Positions 1 to 12,229 of a stretch of 64,000 nucleotides of DNA are shown in pieces. The stretch covers positions 124,001 through 188,000 of the forward strand of contig NZ_JABBGJ010000007.1 in NCBI RefSeq assembly GCF_012927345.1. The letters run 5' to 3'. The notes under the pieces were generated by a model. It searched no databases. It was given only the letters and a program-made list of their open reading frames with translations, and had not been told where the DNA came from. Each line of letters begins with the position of its first letter. Position 1 is the first letter of the stretch. The position numbers were made by a program, and so were the translations under genes. The DNA comes from Paraburkholderia polaris (GTDB lineage Bacteria > Pseudomonadota > Gammaproteobacteria > Burkholderiales > Burkholderiaceae).

Positions 1-1101
1 GAGACGCGGCGCTTTGCCGGCGCGGTGGAGGCAGCCTTTGAGACGGCGCTCACGCGCATTCGCGCGCGCGCCTGGTTGACCGCCGTGGTGATCGTGCTGG
101 TGTTCAGCGCCATTGTGTTCGTGCTGTGGCTCGGGGCGCAGGCGGTGCTGGCCGGGCGCATGACGGCGGGCCAGTTGTCCCAGTTCATCCTTTACGCGGT
201 GTTCACGGCCGGCGCCGTGGGAGCCGTCGCCGAGGTATGGGGCGATCTGCAGCGTGCTGCCGGTGCCACCGAACGTTTGCTGCAATTGCTGGCGGCGCGC
301 TCGCCGGTGCAGGAAGCCGGGACAACGGTCGCGCTGCCTGCGCGAGGCGAGGGCATCCGCTTCGACAATGTCAGCTTCTCGTATCCATCGCGCCCTGGCA
401 TTGCCGCGCTCTCCGCACTTTCACTTGAAGTCCGGCCGGGCGAACATGTCGCATTGGTCGGACCGTCCGGCGCGGGCAAGACGACGCTGTTCCAACTGCT
501 GCTGCGCTTTTACGATCCACAGTCCGGCCGAATTCTGATCAACGGCGTCCCCACGCGCGACGTGCCGCTCGTCGAATTGCGCAAAGAAATCGGCGTAGTG
601 CTGCAGGAATCGGTGATCTTTTCAGGGAGCGTGCTGGACAACATCCGCTACGGCGCGCCGGAAGCCACGCTGGCACAAGTACAACGGGCTGCCGACATGG
701 CCGCAGCGGCTGGCTTCGTCGAAGAACTGCCGCAAGGCTACGATACCTTTCTCGGCGAGCGTGGTGTGCGACTGTCTGGCGGACAGCGCCAGCGCATTGC
801 GATCGCTCGCGCGATCCTGAAGAATCCGCCCATTCTGCTGCTCGACGAAGCGACTAGCGCGCTCGATGCAGCCAGCGAACGGCTGGTACAAAAGGCACTG
901 GACAATGCCGCGCAGAACCGCACCACCCTGGTTATCGCGCACCGCCTTGCGACCGTACAACAGGCCGACCGCATTGTGGTGCTGGAACAAGGCCGCATTG
1001 TCGCGCAGGGCCGTCATACCGAGCTCCTTCTGAGCTCGCCGCTCTATGCCCAGCTTGCTGCCCTGCAGTTCGGCGAACAGATGGGGCAGGCGGTGCAGTG
1101 A
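1..1101 (+). CDS. MsbA-type ABC exporter, C-terminal part (5' truncated by window)
   Basis: The reading frame is open from base 1, so the gene starts upstream of the window; the visible part is about 366 residues. It holds the last membrane helices of an exporter transmembrane domain followed by a complete nucleotide-binding domain: Walker [11 protein letters not shown]-loop VLQES, signature LSGGQRQR, Walker [13 protein letters not shown] and H-loop IAHR. Fused permease-ATPase half-transporters of this type act as homodimers in the inner membrane and export lipids, peptides or drugs; the DEATSALD and TLVIAHRL segments are typical of the MsbA/LmrA group. The substrate cannot be read from the sequence. 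It ends only 4 bases from the oppositely oriented TraB/GumN gene, leaving no room for a separate terminator. Confidence 0.9.
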   Translation, partial: ETRRFAGAVEAAFETALTRIRARAWLTAVVIVLVFSAIVFVLWLGAQAVLAGRMTAGQLSQFILYAVFTAGAVGAVAEVWGDLQRAAGATERLLQLLAARSPVQEAGTTVALPARGEGIRFDNVSFSYPSRPGIAALSALSLEVRPGEHVALVGPSGAGKTTLFQLLLRFYDPQSGRILINGVPTRDVPLVELRKEIGVVLQESVIFSGSVLDNIRYGAPEATLAQVQRAADMAAAAGFVEELPQGYDTFLGERGVRLSGGQRQRIAIARAILKNPPILLLDEATSALDAASERLVQKALDNAAQNRTTLVIAHRLATVQQADRIVVLEQGRIVAQGRHTELLLSSPLYAQLAALQFGEQMGQAVQ

Positions 1102-1105
1102 AGCC

Positions 1106-2158
1106 TCAACCTGCCCGCATCGGCCGCGCCGGGCAGACTGCGCTGACCGCGCGCGTAACCGACGGCTGCGACGCCGGGTCTGCATCCCCGGCTTTCTGCA
1201 CGCACGCAGTATTGATGATGCCAGGCGGCGGCGCGATCGTATAGCCGTCCGCCTTGAGTCGGTCCAACAGCGAGTCGTCACCGAAGAAGTGACCCGCGCC
1301 GACTGCAATCAGGATCGGACCTTTACCGTGAAAATAGCCGTAGCCTTCTATTGCAGCGGCAAAATTCTTCGTTCCGGCATGGAAGACGTACTGGTCTGCG
1401 TCGTAAAGCGATTGGCTCTCGAGCGGATCATGGTTTGTCACCAGCCGCTCGATTCGCGCCATGTCCGAATTCAGCCATGCCTGTTCGAGCTCACCCAGGT
1501 CTATTTCGCCCGGCGCACCGCCAGTCAAATTGGCGCAGCTAGTCTTCAGGTAGGCCTCCTGCTCATCGGGCGACATGTCGTCGAATAGCTTCATTGCCTG
1601 GTCGAGCGTTTCCAGATAGATCACCGGCATCATCTTCTTCTGGGCGATTTTGAGCAGCCGTTCGTCGATGCCGGCACGAAACGGAGACGGCTTGCTATCC
1701 GCTGTTTGCCCTGTCGTCCGGGCTGCGTCCACCGTCAGTGAAGCGAGCCACGGCTTCAACTGAAAAAACGGAACAATTTTTAGATTGCTCTGCCGTGCGC
1801 ATCGTGCAAGCGCTTCAGCGGTCAGGGTCGTGACGTGATTCGTGATGTTGTCCTGCGGGCCGTATTGCCCGTGGCGAAGCACCGTCGGCAATTCCTTTTT
1901 GCTCACGGAAAGAGGCGCTTCCAGCACGACGGCCTCAGCACGGCCCGCGACTTGTGACAGCCAGTCTTCGATGCGCGGATCGTCGACCGTCAGCTTGTGA
2001 ATGGTGGGAAGCAGCAACAAGGTCGGCCGTCCGGGTGCAGTCGCAGTCCATATGGGCGCAGAGCTTGCAACGGGCGGCGTGGGTGTCTGCGCAAACGCGA
2101 TGCCGGCGAATAGTGCGCTGCCTGTCAGTGCGATCGCTATGCCAATGATGGGCCGCAT
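1106..2158 (-). CDS. TraB/GumN family protein, secreted
   Basis: A 350-residue protein with a clear signal peptide (about residues 1-23, cleavage after AFA). The TraB/GumN fold shows as an N-terminal LLLPTIHKL motif (family form usually GTxH) and a C-terminal ILIAVGAGHFFGDDSLL segment matching the family's GxGHxxGxxxLL ending. Members are proposed to be metal-dependent peptidases related to the Tiki proteins; in bacteria they are mostly periplasmic or lipid-anchored and of unknown target. The histidines of both motifs are present. The gene is convergent with the ABC exporter and has its own upstream region at 2159 and beyond, so it looks monocistronic. Confidence 0.85.
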   Translation of the reverse strand: MRPIIGIAIALTGSALFAGIAFAQTPTPPVASSAPIWTATAPGRPTLLLLPTIHKLTVDDPRIEDWLSQVAGRAEAVVLEAPLSVSKKELPTVLRHGQYGPQDNITNHVTTLTAEALARCARQSNLKIVPFFQLKPWLASLTVDAARTTGQTADSKPSPFRAGIDERLLKIAQKKMMPVIYLETLDQAMKLFDDMSPDEQEAYLKTSCANLTGGAPGEIDLGELEQAWLNSDMARIERLVTNHDPLESQSLYDADQYVFHAGTKNFAAAIEGYGYFHGKGPILIAVGAGHFFGDDSLLDRLKADGYTIAPPPGIINTACVQKAGDADPASQPSVTRAVSAVCPARPMRAG

Positions 2159-3004
2159 CCTTGTCTCCCCATTCTTTGTTTTCGATGTATTGATCGGGCG
2201 CGGGAATTGATTTGAATCTGGATTTTCAATCCATGCATCCGGTCATCATGGAAATCGACGGCTCGGCGGCTGTCTTCGTATTACCCGGTGCGCTCGAATC
2301 ATCATAGCCATGCAAAACGCCCATGATGTAGGGGGAAACGCTCGACTTGGCAAAGTAATGCGCGGTGCATGGGTCTTTTCTGGCATCGGCAGGCGTCGAT
2401 GCCACGGTTGTCGAGAATTGAGCCCGGGCCTTGCAAAATCGGAGGACCGTTCTGGAGCGCGTCCTGCCGACCGCATTGGACTGTGTCCATCCAGGGCCGC
2501 TGGCCCGCGCGCTTTCACCAGGACGTTCGAACTTCGGGTACGCCCCGAAAACGGACCTTCTCGCGCGCATCGTGTCGGCGCTTCGAACCGCGAACGGCAG
2601 TTACCCGAATCGGTGCATCCGTCGGCACCGTCTCGGTGGCCCACTTTATGCGCTGCAGTTCGCTGGACTTCTGGCTAGCGGCGCGACTATTCCTCGCCTT
2701 CCGCACTGCGCGGTAGCAGTTCCGCGCAGAAGCAGCCGGGGTGAACAGTCGAATAACGGTGGGCTGTGCAATTTTCCAGACGACCCGTAGCGATGCACTA
2801 CCATTCAAATGGCGCACGAGCCAATCTAACGGTCTTGTGCCGATCATGTCCGGCAAGACATACGTCAAAACTGCCAGCAATCAGGGGGTATTTAATACAT
2901 ATCGTACTGTTCGACCACCGCGATTCGTATTGGCCATGGGACTCGAATCGGGCCATGACGCAAAGCGGCTTCACTCAATACGCCAGAAACATGGGGAGTG
3001 TCAG
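2159..3004. other. Gene-poor stretch upstream of TraB/GumN and of the glucosidase
   Basis: About 850 bases between divergently transcribed genes. Open frames exist on both strands (for example 2246-2644 minus, 2431-2790 plus), but they overlap each other, are rich in Arg/Ser/Pro as expected of antisense frames in high-GC DNA, and resemble no family I know. The stretch must contain both divergent promoters. I see no tRNA, no clear transposase remnant and no long inverted repeat. It could be decayed coding DNA. Confidence 0.5.
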
Positions 3005-5770
<2,766 letters not shown>

Positions 5771-6000
5771 AGTTGCAGCCCGTGGGGAGGGTGACCTCGA
5801 CCGTTTGACCGTCTCTTAAGGAGACCTTCGAACGCGGAAGCGACGGACGCCAGCCGCCCCTTGGGAACAAGCAGATGCGCAATTCGCAAGAGAATGGCAA
5901 ACAATATCTATCGAGGCGGCCGAATGGAGCGGGTCCGAGAAACGGAGGACAGCCAGTTGGCCTCGGTGCGTAAGTCGGGTTAGCAGCACCCTATCGACGT

Positions 6001-6297
6001 TCACGGGACCATGCCGCACTCAAACATCTTGTTGACAATCGGAGCTGCCACTCTGTCGATGAACGCGGCGCGCATTTGCGGATCGTCGCGCAGCATCTGC
6101 ACGGCCTCCTGCTCTCTCTCGGGCTTGGGTCGGCCTTGTTTCTCGGCTTTCTCACGCCACAGTTGCTCACAGGATGACTGCTGGTACTTTTGGACGAGGT
6201 TGTCGGCGATCATGTCCATGATCGGGTATTGAGCCATGGCGACACCTGCGAACAGGAGTGTCGATACCATCGCAAGCCACAGCAGGCGCCTGGTCAT
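6001..6297 (-). CDS. Small secreted protein, unknown function
   Basis: A 98-residue protein with a classical signal peptide (MTRRLLWLAMVSTLLFAGVAMA, so a mature part of about 76 residues). The mature protein has two cysteines (SSCEQLW and FECGMVP) that could form a disulfide, and an acidic/basic helical middle. I do not recognise a characterised family; similar small periplasmic proteins occur in Burkholderia-type genomes. It stands alone between a convergent glucosidase gene (230-base gap) and the porin. The 279 bases upstream, toward the porin stop, would hold its promoter. Confidence 0.7.
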   Translation of the reverse strand: MTRRLLWLAMVSTLLFAGVAMAQYPIMDMIADNLVQKYQQSSCEQLWREKAEKQGRPKPEREQEAVQMLRDDPQMRAAFIDRVAAPIVNKMFECGMVP

Positions 6298-6576
6298 GAG
6301 TTTGCCCTCAAGTCGTCATCAAACGGTTACCCGTAGGGAAAAGCGCCCAGATCATCGCTTTCGCAACGATGGCCCGGTTCTGGATTTCCTCCGCGTGCCC
6401 CTGGGAACGCACGATTAAGCGTATTGCCCCAAGAGATAGATTACGTAACCAATGGGATTGACGACATTGGGCCTTGGTCCAATATCGATTCGATGAAACC
6501 CGTCCACAAACGCAGGTGTGGGAGGCACCGCCGCACCACGCGAATCAGGAATGCCTCGTCGGTACACGCGCTTGCA

Positions 6577-7713
6577 CTAGAAACGGTGACGCAGGCCCGC
6601 CGTCACTTCGACCTGGTTATTCGTTGATGAAGGGGCGCTCAACCCATTGATGAACGCTACCCCGAGCACACTGTTCCGGCTCGTACTGACCGTCTGGTAG
6701 ACGCTCTGCAAATATACGTCCGTGCGTTTGGACAGGGTGTAGTCCGTCTGCACGCCAATCTGGTTCCAGTGCGGGCTGCCGCTTCCGGCGTTACCGCCCG
6801 CGCGTGAGTAGGTATACGCTCCGGCCACATTCAGCGCCGGCGTCAGGTTGTAGCGGAAATTGCCCTCGAAGTTCTGAAAATGCGTGCTGAAGCCCGTCAG
6901 GGCTATCTGCGTCAGGTTGGTTTGCGTGTACACGAAACCAGCGGTCGCCGGGCCGAACGAATAGTTCACCCCCGCTCCCCATGTCTGCTGGCGTGAGGCA
7001 ACGAGGGCGAGGCCATCCGTCACGGCACCGCTGGAATTGAAGTTGGCCGCCAACTGCGAAGTCGCGTTGTTGTTCAGATGGAGGTAGCCGGCGGCAAAAT
7101 TCAGAGGACCCGTGGTGTAAGACGCACCCACGCTGTACGCGCGGTTATTCGCGAATGCGCCTGCATCATTGGAAAAACCGTACAGCCCGCCGAACCGGAA
7201 TCCCGCGTAATCCGCACTCTGGTACTTGATTGCGTTGTTGATCGAGAAGGAATTGTTGTTCAGGTTATCGTTGTCGAACGGGTGCGCGAAGTGCGTGCCA
7301 CCATACTGCGTGCCAGTCAGCGCTAGCGGTCCTACATAGTCCACCATGCTGGAGTACTGGCGGCCTAATGTGACAGAACCATAGTCCGTGCTCGACAGGC
7401 CGACGAAGGCCTGACGGCCAAACTCCCGACCACCTTGTCCCAAGGTCCCGTTGTTCACGTTAAAGCCGCTTTCCAACGTGAAGATTGCCTTCAGGCCACC
7501 ACCCAGGTCTTCCGCTCCGCGCAGGCCCCAGCGGCTGCCCTCATCCGAGCCGCTCGTTTCCTGCACGTTGCTGTGGCCTCCCTGACTCGTGACCTGGCTG
7601 TTCGTGTAGGTGATGCCGACATCGATCAGGCCATACAGCGTGACGCTGCTTTGTGCGTGCGCGGCACTCGCCAGTGCGCCCAGGAGCGCTAGGGCCATAA
7701 CGTTCTGTTTCAT
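6577..7713 (-). CDS. Gram-negative general porin (OmpC-like, beta-proteobacterial type)
   Basis: 378 residues with signal peptide MKQNVMALALLGALASAAHA and mature start QSSVTLYGLIDVG, the hallmark of Burkholderiales trimeric porins. The chain alternates short beta strands and loops, includes the SRWGLRGAEDLGGGLKAIFTLE and FGRQAFVGL blocks of strands 2-4, and ends in the outer-membrane signature Phe (GLRHRF). It forms a 16-stranded diffusion channel in the outer membrane. No co-transcribed neighbours: there is a 279-base gap downstream and about 480 non-coding bases upstream. Confidence 0.95.
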   Translation of the reverse strand: MKQNVMALALLGALASAAHAQSSVTLYGLIDVGITYTNSQVTSQGGHSNVQETSGSDEGSRWGLRGAEDLGGGLKAIFTLESGFNVNNGTLGQGGREFGRQAFVGLSSTDYGSVTLGRQYSSMVDYVGPLALTGTQYGGTHFAHPFDNDNLNNNSFSINNAIKYQSADYAGFRFGGLYGFSNDAGAFANNRAYSVGASYTTGPLNFAAGYLHLNNNATSQLAANFNSSGAVTDGLALVASRQQTWGAGVNYSFGPATAGFVYTQTNLTQIALTGFSTHFQNFEGNFRYNLTPALNVAGAYTYSRAGGNAGSGSPHWNQIGVQTDYTLSKRTDVYLQSVYQTVSTSRNSVLGVAFINGLSAPSSTNNQVEVTAGLRHRF

Positions 7714-8191
<478 letters not shown>

Positions 8192-9511
8192 TCAATGCGC
8201 TGGGTCGCCTTTCCTTTTCGGCATGCGATCGCGCAGCGAATCGTAAATCGGTGGACAGTGCAGCATGGAGGGAACAATCATTGCGGCGAAGCACGATGTA
8301 AGCATCGGCAGGAGCAGGGTGAAACTTCCAGTCATCTCTGTTGCCAGGATGATGCCGGTTATTGGCGCGCGCACGATGGCCGTAAAAAAGGCAGCCATGG
8401 CGACAACCGCGAATGCCGTGGGATCGGCGGCTACGCCAGGAAACCAGTGAACGCAAATTTTGCCGAAAGCGAGGCCTGCTTGCGCGCCGAGAACGAGCAT
8501 CGGTGCAAACAGGCCGCCGGGGGCGCCGGTCGAGTATGACAGAGCGCCAAGGGCAAAACGGACCGTAAAAACGAGCGCAATGGTGGTGAGTGAGCCTGTT
8601 CCTTCGAGCGCACGTTGCGTAATGGCGTCACCGCCACCCACCAGGTCTGGTGCGATCCACGCCAGTAAGCCGACCCCCGCGCCCACCAGCACTGCTCGCG
8701 CTTCGACGGGCCAGCGCGACAACCGATCGGCGACGGTAAGAGCGCCCAGTATGGCGTGGTTGTAGGCGACCCCAAGCATACCGACGACTACCCCGAGCGC
8801 AAGGTGCGCGGGCACCGTCCCGAAGCCAGGAAAAGGTTGCGCTGCCAACTGGAAGTCTGGCAGATCGCCATGAATCAGGCGTGCCACCGCAATCGCTCCG
8901 GCGGAGGCGCCGAGCGCCGAGATTGCCGTACGCGTCTCGAACCTTCGAACCAGTTCTTCCAGTACGAACACCGCACCGGCGATGGGTGAGTTGAATGCGG
9001 CGGCCAATCCAGCCCCGGCGCCAGCGGCCAGCAAAACCCGGCAATCGTCTGCGTCCCGGCGAAATAGCGTCCCGATAGTATGAGCGATCGAGGCGCCCAT
9101 TTGGACAGTGGGTCCTTCACGGCCAAGGGCTAGACCACAACCGATCGCCAGCACACCGCCGACGAACTTCACCGGAATGAGGATTAATGTGGCGGGTGGT
9201 TGCTCTGCGCGCAGGACAGCTTCAACGTGAGGAATCCCGCTGCCACTTGCCTGCGGTGCGAACCGACGGACGAGCCAAACCGCGAGGGCTGTCAAAGCCG
9301 CTGTGGCAACGACCACAATGCAAAAGCCAGTAACGCTCTCCGCGTGTGCCCACACAAGGAACAAGGTGCGGGATCTGTCTGCCTGTTCCAGCGAGCGACG
9401 AAACATCACCCCTATCAATCCCGATACTACTCCCACAATGAGTGACAGAAGGCCCAATGCGATTAGCCCGTTGTGGTTCTCTTCGACAGCGGCGGTCTTC
9501 ACGATCGGCAC
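8192..9511 (-). CDS. ClC-family chloride/proton exchanger
   Basis: A 439-residue multi-pass membrane protein with all ClC signature motifs: GSGIPHVE (90-97), GREGP (130-134, with the gating glutamate E132) and GGLFAPMLVLG. AAFNSPIAGAVFVLEE carries the double Glu at 185-186; the second corresponds to the internal proton glutamate of E. coli ClcA, which suggests a 2Cl-/H+ antiporter and not a channel. No CBS domains follow, and it ends soon after PPIYDSL. The frame runs further upstream, but that part is antisense to nothing conserved and overlaps the preceding gene. I therefore place the start at GTG 9511, 8 bases after the upstream stop; GTG 9502 is an alternative. Such exchangers support extreme acid resistance. 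Confidence 0.85.
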   Translation of the reverse strand: MPIVKTAAVEENHNGLIALGLLSLIVGVVSGLIGVMFRRSLEQADRSRTLFLVWAHAESVTGFCIVVVATAALTALAVWLVRRFAPQASGSGIPHVEAVLRAEQPPATLILIPVKFVGGVLAIGCGLALGREGPTVQMGASIAHTIGTLFRRDADDCRVLLAAGAGAGLAAAFNSPIAGAVFVLEELVRRFETRTAISALGASAGAIAVARLIHGDLPDFQLAAQPFPGFGTVPAHLALGVVVGMLGVAYNHAILGALTVADRLSRWPVEARAVLVGAGVGLLAWIAPDLVGGGDAITQRALEGTGSLTTIALVFTVRFALGALSYSTGAPGGLFAPMLVLGAQAGLAFGKICVHWFPGVAADPTAFAVVAMAAFFTAIVRAPITGIILATEMTGSFTLLLPMLTSCFAAMIVPSMLHCPPIYDSLRDRMPKRKGDPAH

Positions 9512-9519
9512 GTGTCGAA

Positions 9520-9918
9520 TTACGACGGCGTGCAGGCACCGAAGAGCACGAACACGTCTTCGCGGTTGACGAGCGTTGTGGACATGGTGCCCGTTTTTGT
9601 ATCGAGCGCAACGCTCCAGGCGTACCCCAGTTCCGTCCCTTGAAGAAGCAATTGTCCATCGCTCGGTTCCATATGCTGGATCTCCGTGGTGCGTTGGGGG
9701 CCGACAATGGTTTTCTTCGCGAAGTTGATGCGGATGAACTGCGGTGCGCCGAGAATTGCCGGTAGCGTCCGATAGCAAACCTCGCCCACGTCGCAGAAGT
9801 GCGCATCGATGGTCGCGCACAACAACGGCTTGCTGCCGTCGAAGTCTGCGCTGAGCACCCTTGAAGGCGTGGCGCAAACAAAGACCGCCAGGGCGGTCGC
9901 CGACACAATCTTCAGCAT
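9520..9918 (-). CDS. Secreted hypothetical protein
   Basis: 132 residues, beginning with a signal peptide (MLKIVSATALAVFVCATPSRVLSA) behind a good GGAG Shine-Dalgarno. The mature part has a Cys-rich front (LLCATIDAHFCDVGEVCYRTLP) and a beta-rich remainder (INFAKKTIVGPQRTTEI ... GTMSTTLVNREDVFVLFGAC). Similar proteins sit in proteobacterial genomes without a known function. It ends 8 bases before the ClC start, so the two genes are probably one transcript. The codon frame upstream of ATG 9918 only mirrors the next gene. Confidence 0.7.
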   Translation of the reverse strand: MLKIVSATALAVFVCATPSRVLSADFDGSKPLLCATIDAHFCDVGEVCYRTLPAILGAPQFIRINFAKKTIVGPQRTTEIQHMEPSDGQLLLQGTELGYAWSVALDTKTGTMSTTLVNREDVFVLFGACTPS

Positions 9919-9992
9919 GATTGCTCCTTCTGTCTGGCGAGAGCCAGTGAGCGAAAGTGCGGACCCCGGATCGGGTGAGTGAGGCGGTGTGG

Positions 9993-10472
9993 CTACTCGA
10001 CCGTGTAGCCACGTCCGGTCATGCATGCTGCTACTGCGCGGTTGTAGGTAGCAAGCTGACTTGATGCCTGCTGCTGCATGCCTTGCTGCTGGGCGGCCAT
10101 TTGTTGCTGCTCGCGCCGCATTCGCATGCCGCTGCCCATCGTGCCCACCAGCGCACCGATTCCTGCTCCCTCTCCCCAATGACCGCCGGCCGCACCGCCG
10201 ATCAGTGTGCCGAACAGCGCGCCGCCTGCAGCACCGCGGAGCATCTGGCCTTGCTGTTGCGGCGGGGGCGGACTGTTCGCCATCTGCTCGGCGAGCGCGA
10301 CAGGATTGACCCCGGTGGTCTGTTGCGCCCACGAGTGGCATTCCGCCGTATCGGTTTGCTGGCGCTCCCAGCTCTGGCCGCGAGCGGGATAGATGATGGG
10401 CTGTTGCGCCTGTGCTGCGAAACTGAGCGCGAGCATCGCCAGCCCGATCCAGTACCGAACAATTCGTTGCAT
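9993..10472 (-). CDS. Glycine-zipper periplasmic/outer-membrane protein
   Basis: 159 residues: signal peptide to about residue 22 (SFAAQA), a Cys-containing segment (TAECHSWAQQTTG), a glycine-zipper stretch (AAGGALFGTLIGGAAGGHWGEG, with further GxxxG spacing), a Gln/Met-rich segment (QQQMAAQQQGMQQQ) and a short tail with a second Cys (ACMTGRGYTVE). Glycine-zipper proteins of this kind are small envelope proteins, some lipid-anchored, often induced by stress. It lies 74 bases upstream of the secreted protein and the ClC gene on the same strand, suggesting a shared envelope-stress operon. Confidence 0.75.
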   Translation of the reverse strand: MQRIVRYWIGLAMLALSFAAQAQQPIIYPARGQSWERQQTDTAECHSWAQQTTGVNPVALAEQMANSPPPPQQQGQMLRGAAGGALFGTLIGGAAGGHWGEGAGIGALVGTMGSGMRMRREQQQMAAQQQGMQQQASSQLATYNRAVAACMTGRGYTVE

Positions 10473-10680
10473 GGCTCAAATTCCCATAAGTCTTAGCGAT
10501 CGGACGCCCACCTGAATGACCGGTGCTTCTGCTCGGGCGCCGATGGGCGCAGCCCCAAAAAAAGCCACCCTCTCCACCATCCGGTGACGCACTTCTACGC
10601 AATCAACTCAGTGGTCGATCCTCACGCGATATGCCGGATCGCTCATAGATCATGTCTGCACGCCGCAGCCAGTGCCACTC

Positions 10681-11007
10681 TCAATGATGGTCGAAGAGGG
10701 TGATCTGGCCGCTTTTATAGAGCGCTCGGACCTTGGCCTTGAACGAAGCCTTCGGTGTCTTCTTGCACTCGCTGACAACGAGGGCGACGGGCGTTGCGGT
10801 GTCGACCACCATCGTGTCGGTCTCGCGTATTCCAAGATGATCGACACCCGCCACCCAGTAGACGAGGGCCGGCTGGTACACCTCGTCTACAGCGACAAAG
10901 TCCTCGCATTTCATTTTCGCGGGGCTCATTTCCTTGCCCGTTTGGGCCAGGGTGGGTAACGCAAAGCCAAAGCCCAATACAAGCGCAGCAATAATGGTGT
11001 ATTTCAT
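10681..11007 (-). CDS. HdeA/HdeB-family periplasmic acid-stress chaperone
   Basis: 108 residues with a signal peptide ending near ALPTLA. The mature part carries the family core KMKCEDFVAVDEVYQPALVYWVAG and SECKKTPKASF, with two cysteines at 34 and 81 (47 apart, as in HdeA, where they form the single disulfide). HdeA/HdeB unfold at low pH and hold denatured periplasmic proteins. The start has a weak GGAA element about 11 bases upstream. Proximity to the ClC exchanger genes supports an acid-survival role; that is inference from position. Confidence 0.85.
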   Translation of the reverse strand: MKYTIIAALVLGFGFALPTLAQTGKEMSPAKMKCEDFVAVDEVYQPALVYWVAGVDHLGIRETDTMVVDTATPVALVVSECKKTPKASFKAKVRALYKSGQITLFDHH

Positions 11008-11270
11008 GGTGCTTTCCTTAGGAAGGTGGTTCGGCGAGTCTGCCGGTTAATAGGGAGTGGTCTGCTTGTGACCGTCGGATCTCATCGCGGGACTTGCGGC
11101 GCTGCACTGCTATGCGGTCTGGGATCGGCCTGGAAAATTCACGGAGGCGGGTAAGTGGCCGGTTCGCGCGGGAACGAGGGGATGCGATGGCCGCGAAGAT
11201 CGTCGTTTTCGTAGAGGCGAGGCGAATTGCCCTGTGGCCCCTAGGTGTAGACGCGACGGCCACGCTGCTG

Positions 11271-11858
11271 CTAGCCCCTAAGTCGTGTGATCTTCTGGCC
11301 TTGCAACCCGAGGCCGGCCATCAACCCCTGCTGCCCAAAAATGAATGCGTAAACGTCGGACTGGAGCGTGGTCGTCGTCAGTGATCTCGCCTTGCCTGCA
11401 TCGATCACGACGACGCTCGGGCCCATGCCGATCGACCATCCGTCGCTGCTATGGAGGTAGTTCACGGCGGCATCGGTCGTCAGGAACATGGCTTCAGCGA
11501 ACGTCTGGACACCGGCTTGCAGGCCATACGAAACCGCAGTGTTGTTATAGACACCAGTGATCTTCCCGTTCTCGATCAGCACGCCGTCCCCCCCTTGCAC
11601 GCCGGCGATAAAGCCTGCCTTCACCAGGTTTGGAAAGACGAGAATCGCCTTGGATTTATCGCCGATTTCTTTTGCCTTGGGTTCCTTCGCGTACAAGGTT
11701 TGCAGCGCTGCGAGACTGTCCTGCTTGAGGACGGCGTCCTCCGCCACTGGCGTGGCCGTCGTCGACTGGGGCGCTGACATGGAACTATCGCCGGTCGAAC
11801 AGGCCGCGGCGACCGTCAGGAGTGGAACAATTGCGATATAGCGAACGCATTTGAGCAT
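11271..11858 (-). CDS. SYLF/YSC84-domain lipoprotein
   Basis: 195 residues. The N-terminus is a lipoprotein-like signal with candidate lipidated Cys20 (TVAAAC), followed by a Ser/Thr-rich spacer and a SYLF lipid-binding domain: SKAILVFPNLVKAGFIAGVQGGDGVLI, NNTAVSYGLQAGVQTFAEAMF and the closing VYAFIFGQQGLMAGLGLQGQKITRL. SYLF domains bind phosphoinositides in eukaryotes; the bacterial versions are envelope lipoproteins of unclear role. It belongs to the same minus-strand series of envelope proteins, although the 263-base gap to the HdeA-like gene suggests a separate promoter. Confidence 0.85.
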   Translation of the reverse strand: MLKCVRYIAIVPLLTVAAACSTGDSSMSAPQSTTATPVAEDAVLKQDSLAALQTLYAKEPKAKEIGDKSKAILVFPNLVKAGFIAGVQGGDGVLIENGKITGVYNNTAVSYGLQAGVQTFAEAMFLTTDAAVNYLHSSDGWSIGMGPSVVVIDAGKARSLTTTTLQSDVYAFIFGQQGLMAGLGLQGQKITRLRG

Positions 11859-12229
11859 GATGCGAGCTCCCTTCGGGGACTGCTACGTGTGAGCGAGCCG
11901 CAATCCAGCCCGCAATCCTTTAGTGCAAGTCAATATAGATACCCACGCCATTGAAAGGCAATTGGCCTTTAGTCCCATACAGGTCGATACGTTACAGATC
12001 GTCCCCCCTTGTCAGGCGAAGTTCAGTCGGCGCGATCTTTTCGAATGGCTGCAGACTCACACTCTCCGTCTCCCGGCCCGTCAGCACCCTCGTCGAGGGT
12101 AAACACCCAGAACATTTCGTTCCGACGGAAAGCAGGCAGAAGGCGTTGGTTTTTTATACTCCACCCAAGCGTTGCATCAGACGATCCGTAGATATCGGGC
12201 GGGTGCTTCGCAACAGGAGACACCCCGAT
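11859..12229. other. Divergent intergenic region, SYLF gene / substrate-binding protein
   Basis: About 370 bases that must contain the divergent promoters of the SYLF lipoprotein and the 12230 operon. The frame of the plus-strand gene is open back to 11951, but that part lacks any family similarity and precedes a good Shine-Dalgarno and signal peptide, so I treat it as untranslated. No specific operator recognised. Confidence 0.5.

Noticed and set aside
2226..2790. Overlapping frames on both strands of 90-130 codons
   Set aside because: They overlap one another, are Arg/Ser/Pro-rich, lack ribosome-binding sites and resemble no family.
5808..5826. Short inverted repeat GTCTC/GAGAC after the glucosidase
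   Set aside because: A 5-bp stem without T-run is too weak to call a terminator.
9512..10012. N-terminal extension of the ClC frame
   Set aside because: It lacks membrane character, is basic and overlaps the upstream secreted-protein gene.
9919..10602. Long upstream extension of the secreted protein frame
   Set aside because: It only mirrors the glycine-zipper gene in another frame; ATG 9918 has a signal peptide and a ribosome-binding site.
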